DNA of 64,000 bases from Providencia hangzhouensis (GCF_029193595.2 NZ_CP135052.1:2480001-2544000); one strand, 5' to 3'; counted from the stretch's first letter, positions 23,024 through 32,835 are shown. Program-made: numbers and translations. The notes: generated by a model not told the origin, from the sequence alone.

Positions 23024-24022
23024 ATGAAAATTGTTTCTTATAGTACCAAACAGTATGACCGCAAGCACATGGAACAAGTTAATCAAAATTCTGGATTTAA
23101 TTTTAGTATTGAATATTTTGATTTTCCATTGACCGTTCAGACAGCTAAAAATGCTGTTGGTGCAGATGCTATCTGTATTTTCGTTAACGATGAAGCTAAT
23201 CGTGCTGTTTTAGAAGAACTTGCCGCACTCAATATTCGAATTTTAGCTTTACGTTGCGCTGGTTTTAACAATGTTGATTTACAAGCTGCTAAAGAATTAG
23301 GTATTCAAGTTGTCCGTGTTCCCGCTTATTCTCCTGAAGCCGTTGCCGAACATACTGTTGGTATGATGCTGTGCCTTAACCGTAGGATCCATCGAGCATA
23401 CCAACGTACTCGAGATGCAAATTTTTCTCTCGAAGGATTAACAGGTTTTAATATGCATAACCGCACTGCTGGAATTATTGGTACCGGAAAAATTGGCCAA
23501 GCGACGCTACGTATTTTAAAGGGATTTGGAATGCGCCTACTCGCACACGACCCATACCCGAACCAAGCTGTTTTAGATATGGGTGCTGAATACGTTGACT
23601 TGGATACTTTATATGAACAATCAGATATTATTTCTCTTCATTGCCCATTAACACCTGAGAATCATCACCTACTCGATGAAAATGCATTCAAGAAGATGAA
23701 AAATGGGGTCATGATCATCAATACAAGCCGAGGCGCATTAGTCGATTCTGTTGCAGCAATCAATGCACTAAAATTACAGAAAATTGGCGCTTTAGGTATG
23801 GATGTATATGAAAATGAACGTGATTTATTTTTCGAAGATAAATCTAATGATGTAATTCAAGATGATGTTTTTCGTCGTCTTTCTTCTTGTCACAATGTGT
23901 TATTTACCGGGCATCAAGCGTTTTTAACGGAAGAAGCATTAACAAGTATCAGTCAAACTACGCTTAATAATATCCGTCAAATTAGTCATGGGGAAACTTG
24001 CCCTAATATTGTTAACGCATAG
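23024..24022 (+). CDS. ldhA: Fermentative D-lactate dehydrogenase
   Basis: Cytoplasmic NADH-dependent enzyme converting pyruvate to D-lactate in mixed-acid fermentation. It matches E. coli LdhA (329 residues) with 332 here: NAD-fold GIIGTGKIGQ, the RCAGFNNVDL segment, and GHQAFLTEEAL with the catalytic histidine. Two adjacent ATGs occur; the second, at 23024, is preferred because TGGAG lies eight bases upstream and MKIVSYSTKQYD aligns with E. coli. It is followed 14 bases later by hslJ, the conserved E. coli order. Confidence 0.97.
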   Translation: MKIVSYSTKQYDRKHMEQVNQNSGFNFSIEYFDFPLTVQTAKNAVGADAICIFVNDEANRAVLEELAALNIRILALRCAGFNNVDLQAAKELGIQVVRVPAYSPEAVAEHTVGMMLCLNRRIHRAYQRTRDANFSLEGLTGFNMHNRTAGIIGTGKIGQATLRILKGFGMRLLAHDPYPNQAVLDMGAEYVDLDTLYEQSDIISLHCPLTPENHHLLDENAFKKMKNGVMIINTSRGALVDSVAAINALKLQKIGALGMDVYENERDLFFEDKSNDVIQDDVFRRLSSCHNVLFTGHQAFLTEEALTSISQTTLNNIRQISHGETCPNIVNA

Positions 24023-24036
24023 TTGGATCGGGAACC

Positions 24037-24474
24037 ATGAAACGCCTAATTCCACTTACTATTTTGGGTTTATTGCTAGCAGCATGCCAAACTCATCAAG
24101 TCAATGCGCGTAATGATGACCAAGCACTTGAAAATAAGTTGATGCATCATCGTTTTATTTTAACTGAAGTGAATGGTAAGACGATTAGTAGCAAGCAAAC
24201 TGTACCTTCCCTTGCTTTTGGCGAGAAAATGTTTGTTTCTGCATCAATGTGTAATGATTTTAACGGATTTGGCAATATCAAAAACGCAAAAATTACCGTA
24301 AAAAACTTAAGTAAAACTGAACTCGAATGTGTTGATGAAGATTTATCTAAATGGGATTCAATGATAAATCGAGTACTGTCTGATGGCGCAGTTATTTCAT
24401 TAAACAACAACCAGCTAGTATTAATTCAAGGTCATTACAAATTAGTTTATACACTACGTGACTACGTCCATTAA
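24037..24474 (+). CDS. hslJ: META-domain lipoprotein HslJ
   Basis: Outer-membrane-directed lipoprotein of 145 residues with lipobox LLAAC near residue 17 and one META/HslJ domain (HHRFILTEVNGK, FGEKMFVSASMCNDFNG). E. coli HslJ is a heat-inducible protein that contributes to novobiocin tolerance. It lies 14 bases after ldhA on the same strand and is probably co-transcribed. Confidence 0.92.
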   Translation: MKRLIPLTILGLLLAACQTHQVNARNDDQALENKLMHHRFILTEVNGKTISSKQTVPSLAFGEKMFVSASMCNDFNGFGNIKNAKITVKNLSKTELECVDEDLSKWDSMINRVLSDGAVISLNNNQLVLIQGHYKLVYTLRDYVH

Positions 24475-24491
24475 TGAATTATCCTGTACAA

Positions 24492-24510
24492 CCGCCTCTT
24501 TTAGAGGCGG
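24492..24510. terminator. Possible terminator between hslJ and grxB
   Basis: Stem CCGCCTC (24492-24498) with GAGGCGG (24504-24510) between convergent genes; the flanks are not strongly T-rich. Confidence 0.45.
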
Positions 24511-24551
24511 TATACGTTTGCCATAACCCACTGAACTGGCAGCCAAATAGG

Positions 24552-25190
24552 CTATTTCGCCTGATCAAATAGCAAGTTAATATTCGAGGTTTTTGCAATT
24601 CGCTCCATATAATCCCGAATATTTGTGCTAAACGATAAGTGCTCAACTATGCTCAAACTACGTAAGGTTGGAAAAATAATAAAATCATTAATATCAATGT
24701 GTTCACCACGTGTTTCTAACCACGCATCTAATAAAGACAATTGGGGCTCTAATTCAACTAGCAACGTATGAGTTTCTTTTTTAAACTCGTTTAAGTCACC
24801 ATAAGATTTTGATGTTCTAGCGATATATGCCGCCCTCGCTTCTGCTGTACTAATTTCAGGGAAATCAGTTTGTGTAAAACGTGGTGTCACAAGCTTATAT
24901 ACCACAGCAGAAACCGCTTTAGACCAAGCCTCTACTTCAGGGGTTATGTTTCCTCCTGCATATTTAGGTTCATTAATGCTATCTACATAATGAACAATAT
25001 CTAAGCTTTCAGGTAAATAACTTCCATCGTCTTTTTGTAAGATAGGTAACATTTTTCGACCTATCATTTTTGTTGGCGTTTCTATGTCATCATCGAATAA
25101 AACGATTTGCTCTACTGCTAACTTTTTTAAACCAAAAATCATTCTAGCTCTAACACAAAATGGGCAGTGGTCATAAATATACAATTTCAT
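24552..25190 (-). CDS. grxB: Glutaredoxin 2
   Basis: Cytoplasmic GST-fold glutaredoxin that reduces disulfides with glutathione. MKLYIYDHCPFC, with the CPFC redox motif at residues 9-12 (CPYC in E. coli), starts at ATG 25190 after a GAGG ribosome site; longer readings have no support. The 212-residue protein keeps the GrxB-specific KMIGRKMLPILQKDDGSYLPESLDIVHYVD and the helical C-terminal domain. Monocistronic. Confidence 0.94.
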   Translation of the reverse strand: MKLYIYDHCPFCVRARMIFGLKKLAVEQIVLFDDDIETPTKMIGRKMLPILQKDDGSYLPESLDIVHYVDSINEPKYAGGNITPEVEAWSKAVSAVVYKLVTPRFTQTDFPEISTAEARAAYIARTSKSYGDLNEFKKETHTLLVELEPQLSLLDAWLETRGEHIDINDFIIFPTLRSLSIVEHLSFSTNIRDYMERIAKTSNINLLFDQAK

Positions 25191-25878
25191 TGTGGACCTC
25201 ACTAATTTGGTAATGAAAGTGCCAATAGGTTTTATACAGTATACTTGAGTACCCACATTTATGCCTTATCACGCTTGTAAAAATTTGTTTAGCGCGAGGA
25301 AAAATATATATAATAAAGTGCACAATATCTCAATAATAAAATCTAGGTCGTGGCATAATATGTCTGATGAAGATGTTCCATTAATAGAGTAATCATTTAA
25401 GATGATTTAAGCATTGAGTTAATATCAATTAAATTAATATGTCATAAATATCATTGATTTATTTTTTACCTTTAATTTTAATAACTAAATACTTTAAGTG
25501 AAAATTAAGTAAAAAAACAAAAAGTTAACATGCCGTAACGATATATTAACTTTGCTTCCTGATAATTTTATCACAACAACAAGGATGCAATAATTTGATT
25601 TTAAAGAAAAATAAAACAAAATAACTATAAAGGAAATTTAAAATTTATATTTTTCGCTATGAAAAATAGTAACGATAGATATTTTTACTTATTCAACAAC
25701 AATAACCACATTAAAAGTAATGCTATCTTATTGCAAATAACCAAACTAAAAATAGCGATTTTCATCATAATTATGTTCATTAAAACTTTTAAATCTATTT
25801 ATTTTTTAATATACTATGAAACGTAATTTGAATTAAGTGCATTAAATAACAACTTTTCATATAAATTGAGGATGTCAT
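25191..25878. other. AT-rich intergenic region before the XRE regulator
   Basis: Strongly AT-rich, with no convincing gene. It holds the grxB promoter and presumably that of the XRE regulator. A dyad AAAGTTAA (25521-25528) with TTAACTTT (25546-25553) is the clearest structured element. A 55-codon ORF at 25659-25826 lacks a ribosome site and was not called. Confidence 0.5.
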
Positions 25879-26190
25879 ATGGACATTCATACTATAATTG
25901 GTATAAAAATAAAAAACCGGAGAAAAGAGCTCGGTCTATCAGGTGCGAATTTAGCTGATAAATTAAATTTAAGTCAACAGCAAATATCTCGTTATGAAAA
26001 TGGTATTAACAAAATTCCAATTAATCATTTAGTGGATATTGCTGAAGCATTAAATTGCCCTATTGAATGGTTTTTCCAAGGTTATGTAAGCAATTCAAAA
26101 TCAAATAAAAATGAACCATCTAATGAACTCAACCAAGAGCTAATATATACAGCTGAAAGTGTCATTGCCCCCTCTAAAGATAACTTTTAA
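25879..26190 (+). CDS. MrpJ-like XRE family regulator
   Basis: DNA-binding protein of 103 residues with one Cro/C1-type helix-turn-helix at about 8-62 (GANLADKLNLSQQQISRYENG). Its size and sequence fit the MrpJ family of Proteus, fimbria-linked regulators that repress flagellar flhDC and act on fimbrial promoters. GAGGATGTCAT supplies the ribosome site. It converges on the fimbrial operon ending at 26382, unlike mrpJ, which is the last gene of its operon. A generic phage-type repressor is possible, but no phage genes are near. Confidence 0.75.
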   Translation: MDIHTIIGIKIKNRRKELGLSGANLADKLNLSQQQISRYENGINKIPINHLVDIAEALNCPIEWFFQGYVSNSKSNKNEPSNELNQELIYTAESVIAPSKDNF

Positions 26191-26381
26191 TGTAAATAAA
26201 AAATTAATTTATATAAATAAAATGCAAGTAACATAGACATTTCCATCCCGTGTTATTTGTACTTCACTTTCTTTAGAACTATAAAAGTAAAAAGGCTAAT
26301 CCTCTATATGAAGATTAGCCATACATTTAAATTTCATAAAATTAACTAATGGTTTTAGCAATAAATTTTATATATAATATT

Positions 26382-27377
26382 TTAATCATAGGTAATATTG
26401 AAAACCATTTTAGAATTCACTTCTCCAGCAGAGACTGTTCGTTCATATTGGTAATAACGAGCTTTATAATTTAAGTCAAGATATTTTGTTTGCCGGTCAA
26501 CTAAATTTCCAACTTTATATTTTTCATTAAATATAAGTGATTTATTAGTCTTACGCTCTAAAACTTGTATACCAACTCCTGCAGCTCCACTGGTGGATTT
26601 ATTTTGATTAACCAAAACACCTTGTCGATTATTCATGTTTTTTGGAATATCACCACTAAAAGTCATATTAACATTTGCAAAACCAGAAATACTGACACCA
26701 CCGCTGCATATTAAGCGAATATCAAAATCTTTTTCACCTGCCGTTGTTCCAATACCATTTAATTGTGAACGTTTAATTGGATCAAGATAAACATTTTTTT
26801 CGCTTCCCCCTTCAATTTGGCAAGACGGAGAAACTATTGTTATCGCTTCAGCATCTAATTTAGTGATCAAAAATGGGTTATTATTTGGAATGTACCCATA
26901 AGATGTATAAAGGCCACTAGCTATAGTTCCTGAGCCTGTAACAGGAGCGGTTTTCACTAAAGTTAAAATAAACTTTGATCCCGCAAGATAATAATTACTT
27001 GATCTAGGGGCATAAAATGTATCCGGATACGTCATTCTCACTGCACCTTCACGGTGGAATTTCATGCCAATTCCAGGAACGTTTGTCTGGTAAACCTTAT
27101 TTCCTACTGGAACTAAACTTGGCATAGTAACCGAAGCCGTTATCGGTGTATTTCTTGTACAATATGCATATATTGCACTTGAATTTTCCCGCATATCCCA
27201 AGTTTGCTCCGCAATAGTATCCCCAACCTTTAAGTTAGGGTCTACCACGACCCTCCCCATCTGCATATTTAATACATATGTCCGAGTTGAGGTTCTATCA
27301 CAATACGCAGAAACGTAACTAGCGGTAAGAAACACACCAACTCCGATATACAAGCGAATTTGTTTCGTTATTGACAT
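26382..27377 (-). CDS. Fimbrial tip adhesin (FimH-like, two-domain)
   Basis: Predicted fimbrial tip protein of 331 residues: signal peptide ending near SYVSA, an N-terminal domain that could bind a receptor, and a C-terminal pilin domain starting near the ISIVSPSCQIEGG-type segment at about 175 and ending KMVFNITYD, the donor-strand signature of pilins. It overlaps the usher stop by 10 bases and is last in the operon, the usual place of an adhesin gene. The receptor is unknown, and the N-terminal domain does not recall a named adhesin. Confidence 0.82.
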   Translation of the reverse strand: MSITKQIRLYIGVGVFLTASYVSAYCDRTSTRTYVLNMQMGRVVVDPNLKVGDTIAEQTWDMRENSSAIYAYCTRNTPITASVTMPSLVPVGNKVYQTNVPGIGMKFHREGAVRMTYPDTFYAPRSSNYYLAGSKFILTLVKTAPVTGSGTIASGLYTSYGYIPNNNPFLITKLDAEAITIVSPSCQIEGGSEKNVYLDPIKRSQLNGIGTTAGEKDFDIRLICSGGVSISGFANVNMTFSGDIPKNMNNRQGVLVNQNKSTSGAAGVGIQVLERKTNKSLIFNEKYKVGNLVDRQTKYLDLNYKARYYQYERTVSAGEVNSKMVFNITYD

Positions 27378-29851
27378 AAAATTTCCTTACTATTGCTAGC
27401 TTCTAAAGAAAATGAACACTGCCCATTATCCCATTTTATAATTGCAACGTTTGCAGTTTCACTACTAATAAATACAGTTCCACCTTGACCAACGATACCT
27501 ATGGATTCACCATTTATATCAGTAACGTTAGCCCCAAATGGCAATGGTTTATTTCCAGGCCTTACAACATTAAATGCAATATTTTTTTCGACTTTAGTAC
27601 TAAATTTAACCTTAACGATACTTCCTTCATAAGGAACGACTTGTGTGGCCGTATTTTCAAAAACAATATCTTCAGGACTTCCTTTCGGATCAATTTCTAC
27701 ATTATTAATACGATAAGCCCTAACATAAGGAGCAACAGCATAACCATTTCCATCGATACGAGTTCCAGGTGCACCCATGATTGATGCTCCTTCCGCTCCT
27801 TTCGCTTCGATCAGAGCTATCGTTGTTGAAGTATTCGGTGTTAATGTTACGCCCTCAGAATGCACAATAACCGAACCATTTGCGCCAAGACCGAACTGAC
27901 GATATCCCTGACCTTGGCTATAATTCGCATTCGTATTAACAAATGGTGTACGGTAACCTGTGTTCAAACCAATATTCTTCTGTCCACCGTTTGCAACAGA
28001 GGTATTTACGCCATAAGTCCAATTATTATCCCTATCGAATGCACCACTCGCACCGATTTGGCTAGAGCCAAATTTTTCATTATTGAATGTCGTATTTGAG
28101 GTCAGTGTTGCACTCTGACTTTCGCCAAAATACAGTGGGTAACTAAAGTTTATGTTAATGCGATCATCTTTTTTATTATTCGTATTATCTGCATAAACTC
28201 TCATAAATGCGACACCATAAGAAAGACGGTTAAAGTTATTGTTATAACTTAATTGATATTGCTTTTCTGTCCCCGACTTATCCCAATAATTAGAAATACG
28301 TCCCGTAAAATAAATCCCACCGTAACCATCAGGAAGATTTTGATTTACTGTATAGCTGAAACCATTTTTCTCACGCCCTAAAGTATTCTCTACGCCACGC
28401 TTATCATTATCTATCGCATATAATGCATTTCTGACGTTATAGTAATCCTTCGTTGAATACCTATAAGCTGCTAGCACTAAATTAGTATCAGTTTGAGTAA
28501 ATAAACGACTGAAAGTTAAACGGTAGCTTTGCCCATTTTCTGTTTTATATTTGAATGCCGTTCTCGACTGAGTTAAATCCACAGCAATTGCACCAAACCC
28601 TGTGTTAACACCGGTACCAACTAAGTAAGCTTGATAATCATCAAATGCAGTGACGCCACCATAAAGCGTAAATGTATTATTTAAACCATGCTGAATAGTA
28701 CCTTGCATAATAAATGGACGATTTCTCAATCCATCCGCATCTGCTTTACCACCAGAAACTTGATAACGAGTAAAACCAGGACGTAATAACTGTGCTAATG
28801 AAGAATATGGCACGCTAAAGCTGCTTTCACTTCCATCAGCTTCTTTTACCGTTACAACTAAATCATTTCCGTAACCTGATGGATAGACATCCGTTAAGCT
28901 GAAAGGTCCTGGCGCAACTGTTGTTTGATAAATAATAGAATTATTTTGCGTTACCGTTACTAAAGCATTACTTTGTGCTATTCCCCTAATCTCAGGCGCG
29001 TATGTTGACATTCCATCAGGATACATATTGTCATCTGTTGCTATTTTTGCTCCTCGTAAACTAATACTGTCAAAGAGATCACCATCTGTATAAAACTGTC
29101 CTGCTGTCGCTTTTGACTTTAGTTCGGTTATTGGTTTTTGCAGATATGTTTGATTACTATTCCAATTCGTTCCATCGTGACGTTGCCAGTTAAGATTTCC
29201 AATATGTTTAAGCAACCATCCATCAAAGCTTAAACCAGCATTCAGCCCCAAATAAGCACTGGCGTTATTAGTTCCTTTTGAACCACTAGTATGGTTATCA
29301 TAATAGTTAGCCATATAACCGATATTTAGTGCAGGAATTCCCGTTTCCCAAAATTGGGGAGAAACATAACCACGGGAAATTCTCTGTTCATATATTTGCG
29401 GAACAGAAATATCTAAACGCAATGTAGAAGAATGAAATGTATCAACGACGTCTTTTTGGTCATTCCAGTCTTTTAATGGTAAACAAGCATTACTATCTTT
29501 ACTAACTGTAGGGTTTAGTTTTTCAATATTAATACCAAAATCAGATAACATTTGTGGTGTATAACAGACTACTAATTGACCACTTTTCTCTTCTTCAAAA
29601 TTAAGGTCGTAGCGTCCCTTCCAATTGTTATTTGTATATACGTCAACTGAATATTTTCCGGGACTAATCCCTGAAGAATTGAAACGTGTTAAATCAACAT
29701 CTTCTTTACTACCTATAATAAAACCACTGTTAAATTCATAGGTTGTATCTTCTTCACCCCAAGCATAAAACGTAGGCACTATGCATGCAGTGACAAAGCA
29801 AGTCACAGAGAGCGTATTGCTATATTTATTTATTAACTCTCGCTGTTTCAT
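27368..29851 (-). CDS. Outer-membrane fimbrial usher
   Basis: FimD/PapC family outer-membrane assembly platform of 827 residues. In order: signal peptide ending near FYA, N-terminal chaperone-binding domain (YEFNSGFIIG), the 24-stranded barrel with an internal plug (RGIAQSNALVTVTQNN, APGPFSLTDVYPSGYGNDL) and C-terminal domains ending in a cysteine pair. It follows the chaperone gene by 9 bases. A paralogous usher is at 61509-63995, about half of which is readily alignable by eye. Confidence 0.95.
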   Translation of the reverse strand: MKQRELINKYSNTLSVTCFVTACIVPTFYAWGEEDTTYEFNSGFIIGSKEDVDLTRFNSSGISPGKYSVDVYTNNNWKGRYDLNFEEEKSGQLVVCYTPQMLSDFGINIEKLNPTVSKDSNACLPLKDWNDQKDVVDTFHSSTLRLDISVPQIYEQRISRGYVSPQFWETGIPALNIGYMANYYDNHTSGSKGTNNASAYLGLNAGLSFDGWLLKHIGNLNWQRHDGTNWNSNQTYLQKPITELKSKATAGQFYTDGDLFDSISLRGAKIATDDNMYPDGMSTYAPEIRGIAQSNALVTVTQNNSIIYQTTVAPGPFSLTDVYPSGYGNDLVVTVKEADGSESSFSVPYSSLAQLLRPGFTRYQVSGGKADADGLRNRPFIMQGTIQHGLNNTFTLYGGVTAFDDYQAYLVGTGVNTGFGAIAVDLTQSRTAFKYKTENGQSYRLTFSRLFTQTDTNLVLAAYRYSTKDYYNVRNALYAIDNDKRGVENTLGREKNGFSYTVNQNLPDGYGGIYFTGRISNYWDKSGTEKQYQLSYNNNFNRLSYGVAFMRVYADNTNNKKDDRININFSYPLYFGESQSATLTSNTTFNNEKFGSSQIGASGAFDRDNNWTYGVNTSVANGGQKNIGLNTGYRTPFVNTNANYSQGQGYRQFGLGANGSVIVHSEGVTLTPNTSTTIALIEAKGAEGASIMGAPGTRIDGNGYAVAPYVRAYRINNVEIDPKGSPEDIVFENTATQVVPYEGSIVKVKFSTKVEKNIAFNVVRPGNKPLPFGANVTDINGESIGIVGQGGTVFISSETANVAIIKWDNGQCSFSLEASNSKEILCQ

Positions 29852-29860
29852 TATATATTC

Positions 29861-30562
29861 CTATTTAACGGTGGTTTTCACCGAAATATCTGAACCATAA
29901 TCATTAATATTATTAATTACGATATGACTTCCTGACCTTACGACTTGTTTTAATTCAACTATCATTTGAGATTTCGGTTCTAATAAAATTGTTTTTTCAT
30001 TCAACCCAGATTTACCATCCGTTGATATTTTTGTAATAGTAATATAATAAGGTGTCGGATTATCTATAATAATACTCTTCCCATTTGCTTTTATAACAAG
30101 TTGCTCTGGCGCTAATTCACGGCTATTCAGGCCTGTTGGCCGATAAAAGAATTTAAATCTAGAGCGGATCGCTAATTGCAATACATTCTGACTATCGCCT
30201 TCTTTAGCTTTAGCCATAGGGGGAATATCTAATATATTCAACCACCATAAGCTTTCGCGATCCTGAGGAATGCTTCCTTTATCCATTAATTTAATTCGTA
30301 AAGTTTGTCCACCTTTAGCTTCTACACGAGAGATTGGCGGTGTAATCTGAAATGGTGTTTTTATCGTATCCGGTGTTTCTGACGCATCACCTGTATCAAG
30401 CCACGCCTGTGCAATTGCAGGACGGTCGGCAGTGTTATTTAATTGCACGGTAATTTCTTTTTCATTTCCAGGATAAATAAACCGTGTACCATTAACGATA
30501 ATATTATTAGCAAATGAATGCGTACTGAAAATGAAGCAGAAGATAAATACTATTGCTTTCAT
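29861..30562 (-). CDS. Periplasmic fimbrial chaperone (PapD-like)
   Basis: PapD family chaperone of 233 residues: signal peptide ending near SFA, then GTRFIYPGNEKEITVQLNN at the start of the first Ig domain and RESLWWLNILDIPP with the conserved subunit-binding region. It caps pilin subunits by donor-strand complementation and hands them to the usher encoded next. A short FGS-type F1-G1 loop is apparent. The gene follows the pilin after an attenuator hairpin. Confidence 0.94.
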   Translation of the reverse strand: MKAIVFIFCFIFSTHSFANNIIVNGTRFIYPGNEKEITVQLNNTADRPAIAQAWLDTGDASETPDTIKTPFQITPPISRVEAKGGQTLRIKLMDKGSIPQDRESLWWLNILDIPPMAKAKEGDSQNVLQLAIRSRFKFFYRPTGLNSRELAPEQLVIKANGKSIIIDNPTPYYITITKISTDGKSGLNEKTILLEPKSQMIVELKQVVRSGSHIVINNINDYGSDISVKTTVK

Positions 30563-30570
30563 TTGATCCT

Positions 30571-30601
30571 CAAAATAAAAGCGGCAGTATACCTACCGCT
30601 T
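30571..30601 (-). terminator. Attenuator/terminator between pilin and chaperone genes
   Basis: Read on the reverse strand, a hairpin with arms AAGCGG and CCGCTT (30596-30601 and 30579-30584) is followed by TTTATTTTG. Such elements often keep major pilin mRNA in excess over chaperone-usher mRNA. Confidence 0.6.
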
Positions 30602-30681
30602 ATCATAGTAAAGCTGATTAAGTTAATATTTAAAGATTACTTACGTAACTAAAACTAATAAGAAATTAGCTTATTAAGTTA

Positions 30682-31302
30682 TTATTGGTAAGTGATTTCA
30701 TAAGTTGCATAACTTTTAACTTCACCTGTTGTTACATCTTTAGGTGTAGAAGTTGCGTAACCAACGTAATATTGGAAACGAGCCCCATTTTCAACTTTAG
30801 TCAAATCACCTTTAACTTTTTTCTGAGATGGATTGCCAGGAATAATTTTACCTGACAAGTCAGAGCTATCATCAGTTGAAAGTGCTAATTGAATATTTTT
30901 AGCACCTGTAGTTTCAGTATTTGCTAAGTAGCCTTCTGAATTACCTGATGCACCTTGCAGTAAGTTACCACCAGTCCAGTTAACGTTTAATAATGTTTTA
31001 TCAATAGCGGAGTCATTAGCAACATCTTTAACATCTGCTGCAACACAGTTTGTTACGTCAATAACAAAAGATTTCGGTTTTAACAATGCATCTGCACCAC
31101 CGTCACGTACTTCTGTTAATGATACTGGTGCTAAGTAAACACTAGCATCACTACCTTGTCCATCAACAGAAACAGTACAAGAAACATCCGTTACTTTACC
31201 GTGAAAGTTAACTTGGCCGCCACCAACGTTGGTGCTTGCAGCGTTAGCTGTTGATAACCCAATAATAGTTGTTGCAACTGCAGTCAGTAGTACTTTCTTC
31301 AT
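30682..31302 (-). CDS. Major fimbrial subunit (type 1 family pilin)
   Basis: Exported structural pilin of 206 residues. The second ATG, at 31302, is chosen because the AGGA ribosome site is properly spaced from it, giving the classical [12 protein letters not shown] signal; a longer form starts at 31308. Features are the donor-strand region after ANAASTN, the disulfide pair (VSCTVSV and DVTNCVAA) and the C-terminal YATYEITYQ with the penultimate tyrosine. It is the first gene of the four-gene fimbrial operon. Confidence 0.92.
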   Translation of the reverse strand: MKKVLLTAVATTIIGLSTANAASTNVGGGQVNFHGKVTDVSCTVSVDGQGSDASVYLAPVSLTEVRDGGADALLKPKSFVIDVTNCVAADVKDVANDSAIDKTLLNVNWTGGNLLQGASGNSEGYLANTETTGAKNIQLALSTDDSSDLSGKIIPGNPSQKKVKGDLTKVENGARFQYYVGYATSTPKDVTTGEVKSYATYEITYQ

Positions 31303-31400
31303 TTTCATTTCCTAATATGAGGGTAATTATTTTTTACATTAAAAAGAACTGATTAAGTTTTTGTTTTATTGTTAGGTAAAAAATACAAACAAAAGCCTAA

Positions 31401-31417
31401 TCATACATGGAGTATGA
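31401..31417. promoter_or_regulatory. Dyad upstream of the pilin gene
   Basis: TCATAC-ATGGA-GTATGA, inside an outer pair AAGCC (31395 region) and GGCTT (31423 region), about 100 bases before the pilin start. Its placement fits a regulator site or leader hairpin. Confidence 0.35.
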
Positions 31418-31959
31418 CTTATGGCTTACGTTTCACTTTGAACCATTCGTTTAATGCAAATAAATATATTTCTTAATTAGTCCTATTTAGAATTTATAAC
31501 CATATGCTCTATATGATTTCGAAGAGAGGATACATAATAACTTAAGTTTTATTAAATCGTTTTTTTCATCGCTAATTTATTTTTTGATAGTTACAGGCTA
31601 TTAAATGACAGACATTGATTGGGTATTTTGATTTTCAATATTCACTAATTTACTCGTGAAAAGCCTAACATTTAGTTTTTAATATCTAATTTTTTTTAAA
31701 TATAAGATTAAAAACCAACAAAACCAAAAAATACAGATTATAAAAAACAGCAAAAATCATTATATTTAGATTTAATATATGTTTTCATTTACATTTTGAC
31801 ACTTTATCTCACATTATCACTATAAAATTAATCCATTATAGAGTATCTAATTAGGGCTAAATCATTAATTAAATTAATGGTTATTGATCTGTAAAGATAT
31901 GTCACTCCAAACAATTAAAAATATTGAATTCCGAATTATTATGCTTGAACATCAATTCC

Positions 31960-31974
31960 ACTCATTATGAGTGT
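31960..31974. promoter_or_regulatory. Candidate MrpJ-type binding site 1
   Basis: ACTCATTATGAGTGT fits ACnC-N7-GnGT, the motif I recall for Proteus MrpJ, and lies within the palindrome CACTCATTATGAGTG. An MrpJ-like gene is 6 kb away at 25879. The match is seen; the binding is inferred. Confidence 0.4.
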
Positions 31975-32098
31975 ATAGATATTCTTTTATATCAACAATC
32001 AACTTTAGTCATTATTATAATTTTAAAATATGTTTTTAAGCGAGGTAAATATCGATTTTAATCTAAATTAAAAAATAAATGGAGTGATGGAAATAAAT

Positions 32099-32236
32099 AT
32101 GAAAGAAGAAATAGTGATAAAATCGCAATATAATCCTTTATTCATTCAACTTCTTATTGAAGTAAAAAATAGAATATCAAATCATTTAGTCGAACCTATG
32201 TTAAAAAAAATTATCATTATTTTTGATATAGAATAA
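32099..32236 (+). CDS. Small hypothetical ORF, 45 codons
   Basis: Short ORF starting MKEEIVIKSQYNPLFIQ and ending IIIIFDIE, with a GGAG-GATGG purine stretch 7-18 bases upstream. It is not recognised and is very AT-rich. It may be a chance ORF or a relic; there is no neighbour on the same strand. Confidence 0.22.
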   Translation: MKEEIVIKSQYNPLFIQLLIEVKNRISNHLVEPMLKKIIIIFDIE

Positions 32237-32388
32237 GAAAACATGATTAACTGAACAAACTATAGCCTGTGTTATGTCAATTTTCTCATTTTCTAACCAT
32301 ATGAAAATAAGAGTGTTTTCTTAAAACGAACACTCTATGAAAATGTGATCTATACGGCAAACTTTAACATTAAGAATATTCCTAAATC

Positions 32389-32403
32389 ACTCACTATGAG
32401 TGT
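32389..32403. promoter_or_regulatory. Candidate MrpJ-type binding site 2
   Basis: ACTCACTATGAGTGT fits the same ACnC-N7-GnGT pattern as the site at 31960-31974 and lies in the palindrome CACTCACTATGAGTG. TGTGATCTA follows both here and beside the 32311-32335 dyad, so the arrangement is partly duplicated. Confidence 0.4.
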
Positions 32404-32835
32404 TAAAGTGTGATCTAAACCAAAAAGCCATCGATAAAAGACGCTTTATCTGCCTATTATTTTTCTATTCACGGACAGTTTAGCGCCGTTTTAGTAAATC
32501 AATCGCTCTAATAAGCCTAATTTATTTAGCAATTACATAACATAAGGTAGCTGTTTCTATTTTAGTACCATAAATTATCGATTATGAGACATTAATGGAT
32601 AAAAATATTTTATATCAATAATTTGCCATAAAAATATGATGACACCCTTACAAAATCCATATAAGGCCATCAAAATATGGGAACTCCCCGCATAATGTGT
32701 CTACGAAGAATTTCACGTGTACATCAACATAGTTATCTAGTTGATCAACTGATAAAAGCACATATATTGCAGGTAGTAATATCGGCTAATTTCAAGAAAT
32801 GATTAATCTAAAATAGAAATATTGTTAGATTGGAG

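Noticed and set aside
25659..25826. 55-codon AT-rich ORF before the XRE gene
   Set aside because: No ribosome site in range, composition dominated by Ile/Asn/Lys as expected from AT-rich noncoding DNA.
32341..32415. CRP sites at the two TGTGATCTA stretches
   Set aside because: The second half-site (TCACA) is missing in both, so they do not form CRP palindromes.
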